Below are positions 35,316 through 45,939 of a stretch of DNA of 64,000 nt, one piece after another. This DNA comes from Gnetum montanum. Taxonomy: Eukaryota > Streptophyta > Gnetopsida > Gnetales > Gnetaceae. The DNA is taken from the NCBI GenBank assembly GCA_015680685.1, contig MNCI01004661.1, forward strand, positions 851,065 through 915,064, given 5' to 3'. Position 1 is the first letter of the stretch. Each line of letters begins with the position of its first letter. Below the pieces are notes generated by a model. That model was not told the DNA's origin. It was given only the letters and a program-made list of their open reading frames with translations, and ran no database searches. The translations under genes were made by a program, and so were the position numbers.

Positions 35316-36729
35316 CTCTGGTAGCATTAGAATGGAGAAAGAAAAGGAATAAGAAAGATAGATAAAAAGGGACAACTATGGCATCGATGAAATGGATGTC
35401 AAGATGGAAATGAACAAAATAAAATGAATTTCAAAAATGTTAGGAAAAAGAATTTAACTGGTGCACCAAAGAGGAATGTCAGTGGGTCCTCCCCAAAGCA
35501 AGCTCATGCCCTTAATGCCTTGAAAAACCCACATTCAAAGAGTCCATAGGCTCTGGGAGTGTTAATTGGAACAAGAGTTAAAGTCTTAACCACAGGAATT
35601 TACAAAAAAGAAAACAATGTATCAACCAAAATATACACTAATGATACAACCGGCAATAAGGTGAATAATGGAGAGAATGATGGAGAGAAGAGAATGGAAT
35701 GGAATCCCAAGAACAAGATGGTGTATAGCCCCTTGTGTGTTTCATGATTAATGTGACTTAGCAAATCTCATTCTAACTTCGGCCTCAAACCAACCACATC
35801 CAGTGACTTTGCATCAATGCATTTGGCCAATCCATCCTCTTGAAGTAACAAGAATGCCTTTTCCAAGAGTCACCACCATTCTGACAAAACAAAGAGGAGA
35901 GAATGGGAAGCGAGAAGGGCCTTAGTTAGAGGGAAAATTTTTAGTTCCATAACCAGTGCTTATAGCCCAATTGATTATTTCATCTAAGGGGTGTGCTTTG
36001 AATTCTCACTTTGATTTTTTTTTTTTTTTGTGTTTTATGTTTTTATGCATGAGAACCACACCATGCAAAGACTTTGTTATTTTTATTGTCTCAGCTTCTG
36101 ATAATTGGGTAACATCGGAACAGCAAGAAAACCCAAGAAGAAAACATCCAAGCACCCAAGAGAATGGCCAACACAAAATTATCAAGTTCCCTTGAAGTCA
36201 CACCCCCTTCAAACCTTGAGTCCTTCCTTAGTTTGAGAAGTGCCCCAGTCACCGATTTGTTAAGGTTCTTATTATGAAGGAGATTGTACATTTCCAAGCC
36301 AAGAGAGACCATAGAAACTGGTGGATGGATGGATGAAGTGAACTCATTACCTGCCATATCAAAAGACACATACCTTAGTATTAACATCGTGACTTAAAGT
36401 TAAAAGCCAGACATTAGCAATCAACATGAGAACAGTTCATACCATCACGAAGAACACTTATTGGGTGACAAACTTATAGGGTGGATAACACATGCACACA
36501 AAAAATGGAAAAGTATAATGATGTTGTAAAACAAAAACAAGAAGAGTTAAAGAAAGTTGTAAAACAAAAACAAGAAAAGTAGAAGAGATTATAAAATAAA
36601 AACGTGTAAGACAAAAATATGTAAAATAAAAATGTGTAAGACAAAAACTTGTAAAACAAAAACGCATAAAAAATGTGTAAAACAAAAACTTAAAAAGAAT
36701 TGAGGGCCCGATATGGTTAGCATAGGTGG
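35316..36729 (-). other. Element D post-pol noncoding region
   Basis: In minus order: T-rich array of TTTTTGTTTTACA-like units (36680-36490), then the block gtggttctcatgcat...gaattcaaagcacacccctta (36070-35984), then the gtgggtcctcccc-type block (about 35490), then pyrimidine-rich sequence up to the donor. No TATA with U3-like palindromes. The right end (36729) is the E insertion site. Confidence 0.55.
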
Positions 36730-37625
36730 TGATGAAGTGTCAAAAGTCAATGCGTCGACTGGGCCGCATATACGCTACCGCATCGACGTGGCCCCCTTTC
36801 CCAAATCTATAAATATGAGGGCCTTCTACCTCATTTGGACATCTTTTGAGTAGTGATAGTGAAGCTCTTGCAGTTTGCTCCCGCAAGAGATAGAATATTT
36901 TCCAAGTGCTTGTAGCAAGTGTATAAAAAGCGATCGGATATTTATTCGAGCATTGATGTATCTAAGCCCACTAGCGTAACAGCAATAAAGATGAACTGTT
37001 CATGCAATCCTTGCAACATTTGGACTTAGTTGTTTCATGAATTTAATAGTTTAAAATGTTTATGCTTTATTAATTACTTGTTGATCTAATAGTTTAAATA
37101 TGTTATGCTTTATTAGTTATTTGTTGATTATTAATGTTTTTATTATTATAATTTCAATCGTTATGGTTCATTCATAGTTCATTAAATACATAAGTATGAT
37201 CATCTCAAACGTAATCCAAACACTTGGTAAACCCAGTGACACTTAACGTCTGGTAACCTAGCAGTGTTAGGAAATGCTCAGAACGTGCTTGGAAGATGGG
37301 ACCGGATACTTATGCTAGGAGTAGTTAGAACATAAACTAGGATAATTAGACATTAGATAATAGTTTATCCTTTACTTTCAATACTACAAGTAGTCGCCAA
37401 AATATAATTAAAAAGATATAAAAATCATTAGCCTTAGTCTCACTTAACCAACGTAATAGAACCTCACAACTGAGATTAGGATGACAACGACCGTTCCAAC
37501 CCAAGGTTTCACGGGTTAGAAGTCTGGTGTATGTTAAGTGCTTACAGTCTACGGATATCGACTGAGTCATGCATGAATGCTTGTGATTCGTATGGTTGAA
37601 CGTAGGGATACCTAGCCGCTCATCA
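36730..37625 (+). repeat. 5' LTR of element E
   Basis: 896 bp. TGATGAAG start, CTCATCA end. TATA (tataaata) 36808-36815, polyadenylation signal AATAAA 36984-36989. U3 keeps one GCATATACG-type motif; the partner LTR has a U3 about 60 bp longer with several. R/U5 align closely with the 3' LTR. Confidence 0.95.
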
Positions 37626-37626
37626 T

Positions 37627-37644
37627 TGGCGCCATTGCCGGGGA
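37627..37644 (+). other. Primer-binding site of element E
   Basis: TGGCGCCATTGCCGGGGA starts two bases after the LTR. It differs at a single position (A for G) from the 18-base complement of the tRNA-Asp 3' end. Best preserved of all copies here. Confidence 0.85.
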
Positions 37645-37793
37645 TTGTTAGTCTTACATGCGTCATCTAACTTTAGTGAAATTATCATTTAAGTCGTTGG
37701 ATCGGACCTAGGATAGAAATATCTCTGCACACTAGGTGAATTTTAGTTAAGTAATTGAGGTACATAGATAATATGGACCTTCTAATGTCCAAC

Positions 37794-39640
37794 ATGTCTT
37801 CTCACAGGAGAGATGCATTTGAACCACCGGTGCCGCAAGAATGTCGGGTGGTATATAAACATCCTGATGAATATGTCCCTGATTTCACATTCATCCTACA
37901 TCAGGATGAACATCCTCGATGCAAAGAAATGGAGGGTAGCATCGTGCTACCACCCGACCAAGCAGCTCCTATGATGTTGTACCATAATCTGGGTAGAATG
38001 GGCATCCAGGACCGAGTGGCGGAGTATGTCATGGAGGACCATGACTTCCGGGACTATCGTCCCACGGAAGCTCAATGGATAAGAGATCAATAGCAGGCTA
38101 AGAGATATGAACAATAGAAGGGGAAACACTTCAGTAACCCCTTATTCTCGCAAGGGCCATAGATGATAGAGATCCTATATTTCATGATACTCATTCAACA
38201 GAACTTCACCAGGGGCCGTAGATCCTCTAGTTAGTCATCCAAAACCAACCTCCAAGTGACCACGATCCTTAAGGGGATGGTGGATCATGAAGCAAAGCTA
38301 GAGGAGATGACCACGGCTATCACCAGGGTATATGGGGAGATCGACGCTAAAGTGGTGGTGATGCCTCTCCTTCTTCTCTGTCCTCCCCCTCTCCTTCATC
38401 TTCCTCCAGCTCAGGCTCTGAGCATCACAAGGGAAGGTTGGAGAGAAAGGATGGTGGTAAGCAGGATCGAGTGGGGAAACATGAGGAAGCATGCAACCAA
38501 TTGCGTGGCCCTCGCCAGCATGAAAGAAGTGGTAGCAGAAATCGTCGTAGACATCATAGTCCCCAACAGGACCATGATTTAGATGAGCCATTGTTAGCTA
38601 CTCAGAGCATGCTCCACATTGCAGAGGTAATTCACAGCCCAAGCAGGCACATGAAGGATAGTCAGATCAAGCATGTTAACATGAAGAACATCCCTAGATT
38701 TGAAGGGGGATACAACTGTGATCTACAAACCCACTTGCAAGCATTCCATGACGCCTGCACCCTGCAAAATATTGATAATGATTGGCAACGGTTGAAGTTG
38801 TTTCCCCGAACACTCATCAAAGAAGATGAAAGTTGGTATTGGTCCTTAGAGCCAGAATCAGTTAGAAGATGGAGTATGATGCTTGAAATCTTTAATGAAA
38901 AATATCAAATGTACTCTAAAGTGGCAAATCTAAGACGACAAATCCAAGGTTGGAAACAAGGGAATCGTGAATCCTTGGATGCCTCCATGAGCAGGTATTA
39001 CTCATTGTTGCATCAGTGCCCTAGTTATGGTTATTCTCAGCAGGCACAGCTTCACCACATTATAGATGTGCTCTGTTTTGAAACAAGAAAGACCCTTGGT
39101 GTGTACACCAAGGGATAACTGTCAAAGCTAAGGGTCCATCAGTTGTAGCACCTTATTGATTAGGTGGCCAAAGAGGAAGGAGAACTCAGAAAAAAGAAGA
39201 GTACTGAAGAATTCAACTAGGATCCTTCCCTTAGGAAAAGGGAGGTCCAATTTTGTAATGAGGATGAAGAGTCACCACTGGAAGCAGCGGTGAACCAGAA
39301 GACTTTGTTGTTACAAAATTTTACATCTAAAATATTGACAAAGGTGGATAAAATGTGGGACTCTTTGGATAGAAATTACAAAGTGTATTGAAAATTACAG
39401 AAGAGTCCAAAGAGCAGGGTAATGACCGTGATCGGCGCAGGAAGAAGGGAGCTGAACATACCCAACACAAAGGTAAGGGAAAAGTTGCTATAGCAGAACA
39501 GGTTGCAAACTCTGACACTGGAGAGAACAATGGATGCAACATATGCCAATATGAACATCATAAGGGATGTTGTCCTATGGTGTCTCACCTTCAAGATTCT
39601 GGGGTCTATGCCTTGAACCCTCGTTTAGTGCAGAGGTAGA
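37794..39640 (+). pseudogene. gag: Element E gag
   Basis: Start chosen at ATG 37794 (MSSHRRD), matching MSSSSSHK in D. N-terminal block VPDFTFILHQDEHPRCKEME and LPPDQ (to about 37960). A basic Arg/Ser/His-rich segment follows (38438-38590). The Gag core at 38700-39110 has HLQAFHDACTLQNIDNDWQR, ESWYWSLEPESVRRW and LHHIID, the pattern of the plant gypsy Gag family. Next come a Lys/Glu-rich helix and the zinc-like motif CNICQYEHHKGCC at 39535-39573. There are frameshifts between 38360 and 38440 and near 39120-39390; stops at 38091 and after. From 39388 the frame continues into protease. Confidence 0.85.
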
Positions 39641-41280
39641 TGCCTCGAAGATTGCCTTATCCACAAGGTAACCCTAGGCAATTCCACCAGTAGCAGTAAG
39701 GATATTATCTAAGTGGAATACCTCTACAACCATACGAATATTTCCAACAGTGGAAGCAATCACAAGCATTGGGGATGCCACCTCCAAGGTAGCAGTACCC
39801 TTACAAGCAGCCAGATCCTTATGGGTACTATGTTCAGTAGCTCGTCTCTCCAAGAGAGTCTTCTAGTCATGCGGCCTTTCCCAGTTACTACCATCCCTCT
39901 GAATATTTCATACATCCATCTCCATCACCCAGGGGGACAAATCCACATCTATTTTACCCTCCTTCACCTTCTTCTGCCACTTCTCCACATCATCCCTCTT
40001 AGTTGCCACCTGCTCCATCCATGTAGGGAGAAATACCACCATAGCCACAATAACAAAGTGCTACGAGGTCTGTGAATTTACAATTGGCACCTAGGCCGAG
40101 TGGACCGGAATCCAAGCCACGTAAATGCCCTTTCTTCCGGCCCAACAATCTAAACACACCCTCACCTACGCCTGTGGCCAGTGCCTCAGAACCTACCAAT
40201 GCCTCTATCATCATACCACCTAAGTAGCCCTCCACTCCACCGCAATCCAATGTCCAAACAACCATGCTCACACATGTCGTGACCGACTGGATCAAAGTAG
40301 ATTCTCTTCCCTGGAAATTGATAGATCTGGGAAGCCCCCTAATCTATCTTCAGGTGGCTAGGAACTAGCTATGCAAAGCTCTTCTAGACTCAGGGTTAGG
40401 GGTTAATTTAATCTCTCATGACATGTACAAGAACTAGAACCTACCCTTGCTAAAGAAGAGCAACATCCAGCTCAAGTTACCAGATCAATCCATCATCGTT
40501 CCTTTGGGTCCGGTGGAGGACATTGTGACCACCGTTTGTGGGTGGTCCTACCCTACTAACTTCCTGGTCATCCGCATTGAAAACTATAAGGGGAACTTCC
40601 CAATCATCATGGGAAGATCCTGGCTAAGCATGATGTATGCACGATTAGGACTTCGAGATCTATCCCTGGAAATTTCAAAGGAAAATCCTTCCGGGAAGAT
40701 CAAGAAGAAAAGAGTTCCATGCATCGTGTACAGTGACTTGGGCTGCAACTGTGTGTAGCAGTTATGGTCTGCTAAGCAGACATCCATTCAAGCATGCAGT
40801 CAGTGTATTGAGGAATCTCTAATTCAATAGTGCCTGTATGCAGCAACCACTAACCAAGAAGGCACCTAGTGGCTAACAGCTGATCCTGCTAGCAGCACAA
40901 TATGCATGGAACCATCTGAGGGGCTAGTGCAAGCCTACATTGACAACATGGATGTGATGGAAGATATTCATCAACAGACCACCATCATTGATGACTTTGA
41001 TGATTGGGGAAAGCTAGAGATCCCTGAGGGCTTCCAGAAAGAGCCCCTTGAACTAAAATCCCTACCGGCTCACTTAGAATATGCATTCTTGCAAAATGGT
41101 AAGCCGTAATTATCAATGTTGCCCTTGCTCTAGAAAAAAAATAGAAGTTGTTGGTGATGGTAAACAAATGGGTTGCTGCATTCGCGTGGTCCTATCCTAA
41201 GCTGACTAGCATTGATCCTAGGATCTGCCAGCACCAGATCTACCTTGACCCTTCCATGAAGCCACGGCAACAACCATAAA
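39641..41280 (+). pseudogene. pol: Element E Gag tail, protease and linker
   Basis: Same reading frame as the zinc motif. First a Gln/Pro/Tyr-rich tail whose Gln codons are often TAG/TAA. The protease has active site ALLDSGLGVNLIS near 40380-40420 with a proper D-S-G, then PLGPVEDIVTTVCGWSYPTN and FPIIMGRSWLSM. Linker 40760-41280 includes DDWGKLEIPEGFQKEPLEL. The unbroken frame across zinc motif and protease suggests a single Gag-Pol polyprotein in the ancestor. Confidence 0.82.
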
Positions 41281-42520
41281 GATAATTGAATCCCAAGTTG
41301 AAGCAAGTAGTAAAGGATGAAATTAAATAACTACTTAAGGCAGATTCATCTATTCAGTCGCCGATAGCGAATGGGTTAGCCCACTCATTATTGTACCCAA
41401 GAAAGATGGCAAGTGGAGGGTCTATATCGATTTCAGGTTGCTCAACATGGCAACGTTCAAGGACCACTTCCCACTCCCATTTGTGGACCAGGTGTTGGAC
41501 ACAATCATAGGACACCAATATTACAATTTTTTGGATGGTTATAGTGGTTATAACCAGATCCAAATCGCACCAAAGGACTAGGCCAAGCCTACTTTCATGA
41601 TTCCATGGGGGACTTTTGCATATAAGAAGATTCCCTTTGGCCTATGCAACATGCCTACGATGTTCCAATGCTTTGTCTTAGGCATTTTTCAGTAACAAAT
41701 CGGCAATGGTGTAGAAGTCTTTATGGATGAATTCTCCACCTATGGTGCCATGTTCGAGCAAGCCTTGGACCACCTAGAGCAAGTTTTAAAGAGGTGTGTA
41801 GACACCAATCTACGGCTCAATTGGAAAAAGAGCCATCTGATGGTCCAATGGGGCATAGTGTTGGGGCATCTCATTTCATCAACAGGGATCAGCGTAGACC
41901 CTAAAAAGATCAGGGTCATCCAAGGAATTACCCACCAACCAAGTACTGTCAAAGATGTGCGGTCATTCCTTAGACACACTGGTTACTACCGATGCTTCAT
42001 TGAACACTTCTTGAAGATAGTCCAACAGTTGGTACAGCTTACAAAGAAGGATGCTCCATTCCTCTAGACCAGGGAATGCTAGTCTGCATTCTAAGAGCTA
42101 AAGTAGAAACTCATAGAAGCTTCGATTCTACGGGCACCTGATTGGTCTAGACCCTTCCACATTATGACAGATGCCTCCAACTATGCTTTAGGAGTCGTTC
42201 TTACATAGTGTGACGATCAGAAATGTTTGTATTATATCCACTATGCAAGCCGTAGCATTGTGGGTGCACAACTGAACTATACCACCACCAAAAAGTAATT
42301 GATGGCGGTGGTGTTCGCATTGGATAAATTCCGACACTATGTGCTCAGATACGACGTGTTTGTGCACACAAACCACAATGCTATCTAGTTCCTGATGAAT
42401 AAACCAATGGTGAGCCCTCGCATAATTTGGTGGTTGGTGATTCTTTAGGAGTTCAATCTAACCATGGTAGAAAAAAAGGGGTCCAAGAATGTGGTCGTTG
42501 ACCATTTGTCTCGATTACGA
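41281..42520 (+). pseudogene. pol: Element E reverse transcriptase and RNase H
   Basis: RT: VPKKDGKWRVYIDFRLLN, FKDHFPLPFVDQVLDTIIG and LDGYSGYNQIQIAPKD (to 41580). At 41720-41731 the catalytic box reads FMDE, the second Asp having become Glu. IVLGHLIS, then TVKDVRSFLRHTGYYRCF. RNase H: FHIMTDASNYALGVV near 42160, LDKFRHYVL, then HTNHNAI where HTDH is expected. Stops are mostly TAG. The Asp-to-Glu change would be expected to abolish or cripple polymerase activity. Confidence 0.87.
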
Positions 42521-42599
42521 TGGGATGATGCAGAAGAGGAGGAGCCTTTATCCGATCAATTCCCAGATGAACCCCTCTTCACAGGAGTCGTTGATCCTT

Positions 42600-43926
42600 A
42601 AACACCAAAGAATCTCCTTAGTTCAACTGCATCCTTACCTATCTTACAACACAGGAGTTTCCAAAAAAATGGAACCATCAGAAGAAATAGCAGTTTCTTC
42701 ATAAGGCTAAGCATTTCATGGAAATCAATGGCCACCTCTATAAGGTGTGCACAGATGGCTTGGTCCGATGGTGTGTCCCTGATGGTGATACACTGCGTGC
42801 TCTCCTAGATGCTCATGAGGGCCCTTGTGGGGGCCACTATGCTAGACGCAGAACGACCATTAAAATCCTTCTTGCAGGGTATTATTGGCCTACACTCTTC
42901 AGGGACGTACAATGATTCGCCTGCTCCTATGAACGATGCCAACAAGATGGTGGGATGTTGGCACAGTTGGAGGGACCTCAATAGTGGATTCAACCACTAG
43001 ATCTCTTTGACATCTGGGGTATCGAATTCATGGAGCCCATCACCCCCTTATCAAATGGAAAGGCATATATCATCGTGGCGGTGAACTACTATATAAAGTG
43101 GTTTGATTTGTTCAACAAAAAATCGTTACCAGGTTTGGAGTGCCTCATGCACTCATTTCTCTGACAATGGGACATACTTCATGGGTGTTAATTTTTGAAA
43201 ACTCATGCAATGCTTAGGGGTAACACACAAATTTACAACACCTTATCACCCCCAAGCCAATGGGCAGGCTGAAGTCACAAATAGGGAAATTACCAAGATC
43301 CTTACAAGAACAATTAGTAAATATAGGAGGGACTAGAGTACCAAGCTTAACGATGCCCTATGGGCCTATCACTCCACCTGGAAACTTCCTGTTGGGTACT
43401 CTTCCTATGAGTTAGTGTACGGTAAGTTGCCAACACTTCCAATCCAAGCAAAACTCTAGACACTATCCACCGCCTGTGACCTTGACCTTGACCTACCATT
43501 AGCACAACGAGAATAATTAATCAACTTAAGTGTGCTAGATGAGAATCAATTAGTAGCCCTATTTTCCAACAAAACCCACAAGGCTTATAACAAGAAAAGA
43601 CATGATCCTAGGATTTGGAAGGTCACATTTCGATGTGGAGAAAAGGTATTGTATTGGAATCCCTCACATGTATCCCAACCAATGAAGTTTCAGATGCTAT
43701 GGGAGGGACCTTATATTATCTCTGAAACCTTCCCATCCGGGGCCTTACTAATTCACAAACCTGGGGATCCCACTAGAACATAGTTGGTTGACCGCCAACA
43801 ACTCAAACCTTTCCGCGAGATCCATACAACCAGTGTCACAATCTCATCATCAATCGATTATTCACGCTCCATCTTTCACATCTCCTTCTTTCCACCTAGT
43901 CATGGGGGAGACCCTCATCCCTGCTG
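42600..43926 (+). pseudogene. pol: Element E integrase, end of pol
   Basis: Zinc region: DAHEGPCGGHYARRRT and then CSYERCQQ (C-x4-C against the usual C-x2-C) at 42800-42955. Core: DIWGIEFMEP near 43010, with the first catalytic Asp changed to Glu. A deletion near 43105 and a 2-base insertion in the SDNGTYF motif at 43160 shift the frame. The C-terminal domain is open at 43532-43783 (LYWNPSHVSQPMKFQ, MLWEGPYIISETFPSG). The tail ends near 43926 over the polypurine tract-like motif. Confidence 0.85.
43897..43913 (+). other. Internal polypurine tract-like motif after pol (E)
   Basis: Reads tagtcatgggggagacc, the first of three such tracts in E (others at 45725-45743 and 49035-49043). Confidence 0.5.
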
Positions 43927-45476
43927 ATCCATTTCACTACACCCCTCACCATTTTATCATTTTTTGTTTTACACTTTTTTGTTTTCCATTTTTTGTTTTC
44001 TAGTTTTTGTTTTCCACTTCTTTGTTTTACACTTTTTGTTTTACAATTTTTTGTTTCAAATTTTTTTGTTTTTCATTTTTTGTGATTCTTTTTGTTTACT
44101 TTTTTTAGTCGTCATATGGTTTGGTGTGGTTGGTTTTTGTTACAATGGGTACTGTAATAGTCTTCCTAGTTATTTGGTTCCCGCCGTTGCATGGTTGTCC
44201 TTGGATTTTACGTTGTTTTCACTTCATAAATTCGACAGTGAGTCCATGTCATCCGCCCATTCACCATTCCATGGTTTTTCTGGTGTCCTGAACATGCACC
44301 CCTTCACTTAACAAACATTTTAATGAATGTGTAACTTGTGTAGTTCCCCGATTGAGAGAAGACCCACTAGTTTGAATCAGGTGTGACCTCAAAGGGAATG
44401 CTTTATTCGTTGTTTTGTTATATTCCGTTGGTTTCTGGTGTGTCCTTATGGATTTCCTAGCACTCCGAGTCTCTCTCCATGAAACTTTTTGTGCAGTTTG
44501 ACCTTGCATGGTGTGGTCCTCACCGGAAAAAGAGAAAAAAAAAAGAAGTAAAAAAGAAGCAAAAAAAAAATAAAAAAATAAAATGAGGATTCAAAGCACA
44601 CCCCTTGGTCAAATGCATGCACACACTCATGGGTCTTTGCATGGTGTGGTTCCCCCACACAAAAGAAAACAAAATATATCGCGGTGGGAATTCAAAGCAC
44701 ACCCCTTAGATCACCTCTCATGGGCTACACGTACTCATTATGGGACTTCCTTGGTCCCCTCTCACTTTGTCCCATTTCACTTCCCTCTTCTCATGTTTCC
44801 TAGAGTGGTGGTTTTCTGTGGGATCATTCTTGTTCCTTTGGGGATGGTTTGGACTTCATCTATCAGTGCGAGGTCACTTTTTGCGGATGGTTTTGGGTCT
44901 GATCTCAGGAAAGGTTCTACCGGGTCACTTAACCATGCTTACACATAGGGTTTCATGTGACTGACATTTGGAATTTCCATTCTCTCCTCTCCTTCCATTC
45001 CCAATTCTCTCCATTCTCACCTCACTTCCCTTTTTCTTTATGTTTTGTGGGTTTGTCATGTTTTCTGTTGGTCTCTCATGGTGGGTTCTCTTGGTTTGGA
45101 GTCTTCACTAGTGACACCTATTATCGGCACCGGGGCCCATAGACCCTAGTGTTGATGGTATGTAGGGGCTATACGGCTATTGCCTGCTATGGGGAGGACC
45201 CACCTGCATATTCTTGGTTTTGCCTATTAAGCCTCCGATCCTTTGGATTTCTTGGTTTATTGTTTTTCGTGTCCCATTGTTCGATTTCATCTTTTCTTGA
45301 GTTCTTTTTCACTCCCGTTCTCCAATTTTGTCTCTTTTTCATGCTTCAATCCCTTCCGCTTGTCTTTAGCCATGATCGAGCCTTTTCTATACTTCAAACA
45401 CCTCAATTTGGCTTTCCAAATTTTTCATTTTGGGTGCTTTTTGGATTGGTTAACGTTGGTCTTTGGGTGAATAGTG
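43927..45476 (+). other. Element E post-pol noncoding region
   Basis: T-rich array (43950-44105) of units such as TTTTTGTTTTACAC. Two tandem copies of the conserved block catggtgtggt...attcaaagcacacccctt (44506-44605 and 44638-44706; other elements have one copy). Long pyrimidine-rich stretches (44960-45420). Open frames here are low-complexity Phe/Leu/Ser strings and I do not consider them genes. Confidence 0.55.
44506..44710 (+). repeat. Tandem duplication of a conserved post-pol block (E)
   Basis: Two imperfect copies, each beginning gcatggtgtggt and ending attcaaagcacacccctta/g, separated by gtcaaatgcatgc sequence. Single-copy in A (5065-5127), C (14830-14910), D (35984-36070) and H (61870-61985). 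The conserved core suggests an RNA or packaging signal; that is inference. Confidence 0.6.
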
Positions 45477-45590
45477 CTACGTATACGGGACCCCGTATAC
45501 GTAGCCACTACGTATACATGGCTGCGTATACATGGCCCCATCGATGCAGTGCCCAACCCCTATATATACCCCGCTGCACTTCTTCATTTT
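45477..45590 (+). promoter_or_regulatory. Internal U3-like promoter of ORF3 (E)
   Basis: An array of GTATAC palindromes (cgtatacggg, ccgtatacgtagcc, tacgtatacatgg, gcgtatacatggcc) followed by TATA box tatatata at 45561-45568 and cttcttcatttttcatcattt. The element's own 3' LTR U3 has the same order: gtatacggggcc and cgtatatgtg motifs, ggccccgtttacg, ctataaatatgag, then tctgcctcatttgg. This block reads as a second copy of U3 inside the element. C and H have their own versions at the same place. Confidence 0.6.
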
Positions 45591-45713
45591 TCATCATTTG
45601 GAGTCCAAATTGAGGGGAATTTTTGCTATTTGTTCTACCTAACCCTTCCTAACACACCTACATTCCATCGTGTGTCCGCATCAACCTGTCCTTGCCCTTT
45701 CCCACATCCGGAG

Positions 45714-45939
45714 GTATGCACTTAGTCGTGGGGGGGGGGGGGGNNNNNNNNNNNNNTAATTAATTAATTAATTAATTAGTTGTTAATTACAAAAATTTTG
45801 GCCCTAACCCCTAACTTAACACTTCGGGAGACTTAACGGTGTTCCTATGCCATTAACATAACTTGGTCAAACTCAAAAGGTATATACAGATCATTTTAGG
45901 CTATAACTTGGTCTAATGGACGGTTATGTTTGTTTTCAG
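45714..45939 (+). other. Intron-like segment before ORF3 (E)
   Basis: Donor CCGGAG|GTATGC, 152 bp after the TATA box. Acceptor tgtttgttttcag|ATGGCACCC with a good pyrimidine tract, directly before the ORF3 start. A G-run (45730-45743) lies just inside the donor and runs into 13 Ns (45744-45756), so the true length is uncertain. A (TAAT) repeat follows at 45757-45777. Confidence 0.58.

Noticed and set aside
44960-45613. Long Phe/Leu/Ser-rich frames after pol in E (and similar ones in A and D)
   Set aside because: They are translations of pyrimidine-rich noncoding DNA, are not conserved in frame among the elements and show no domain.
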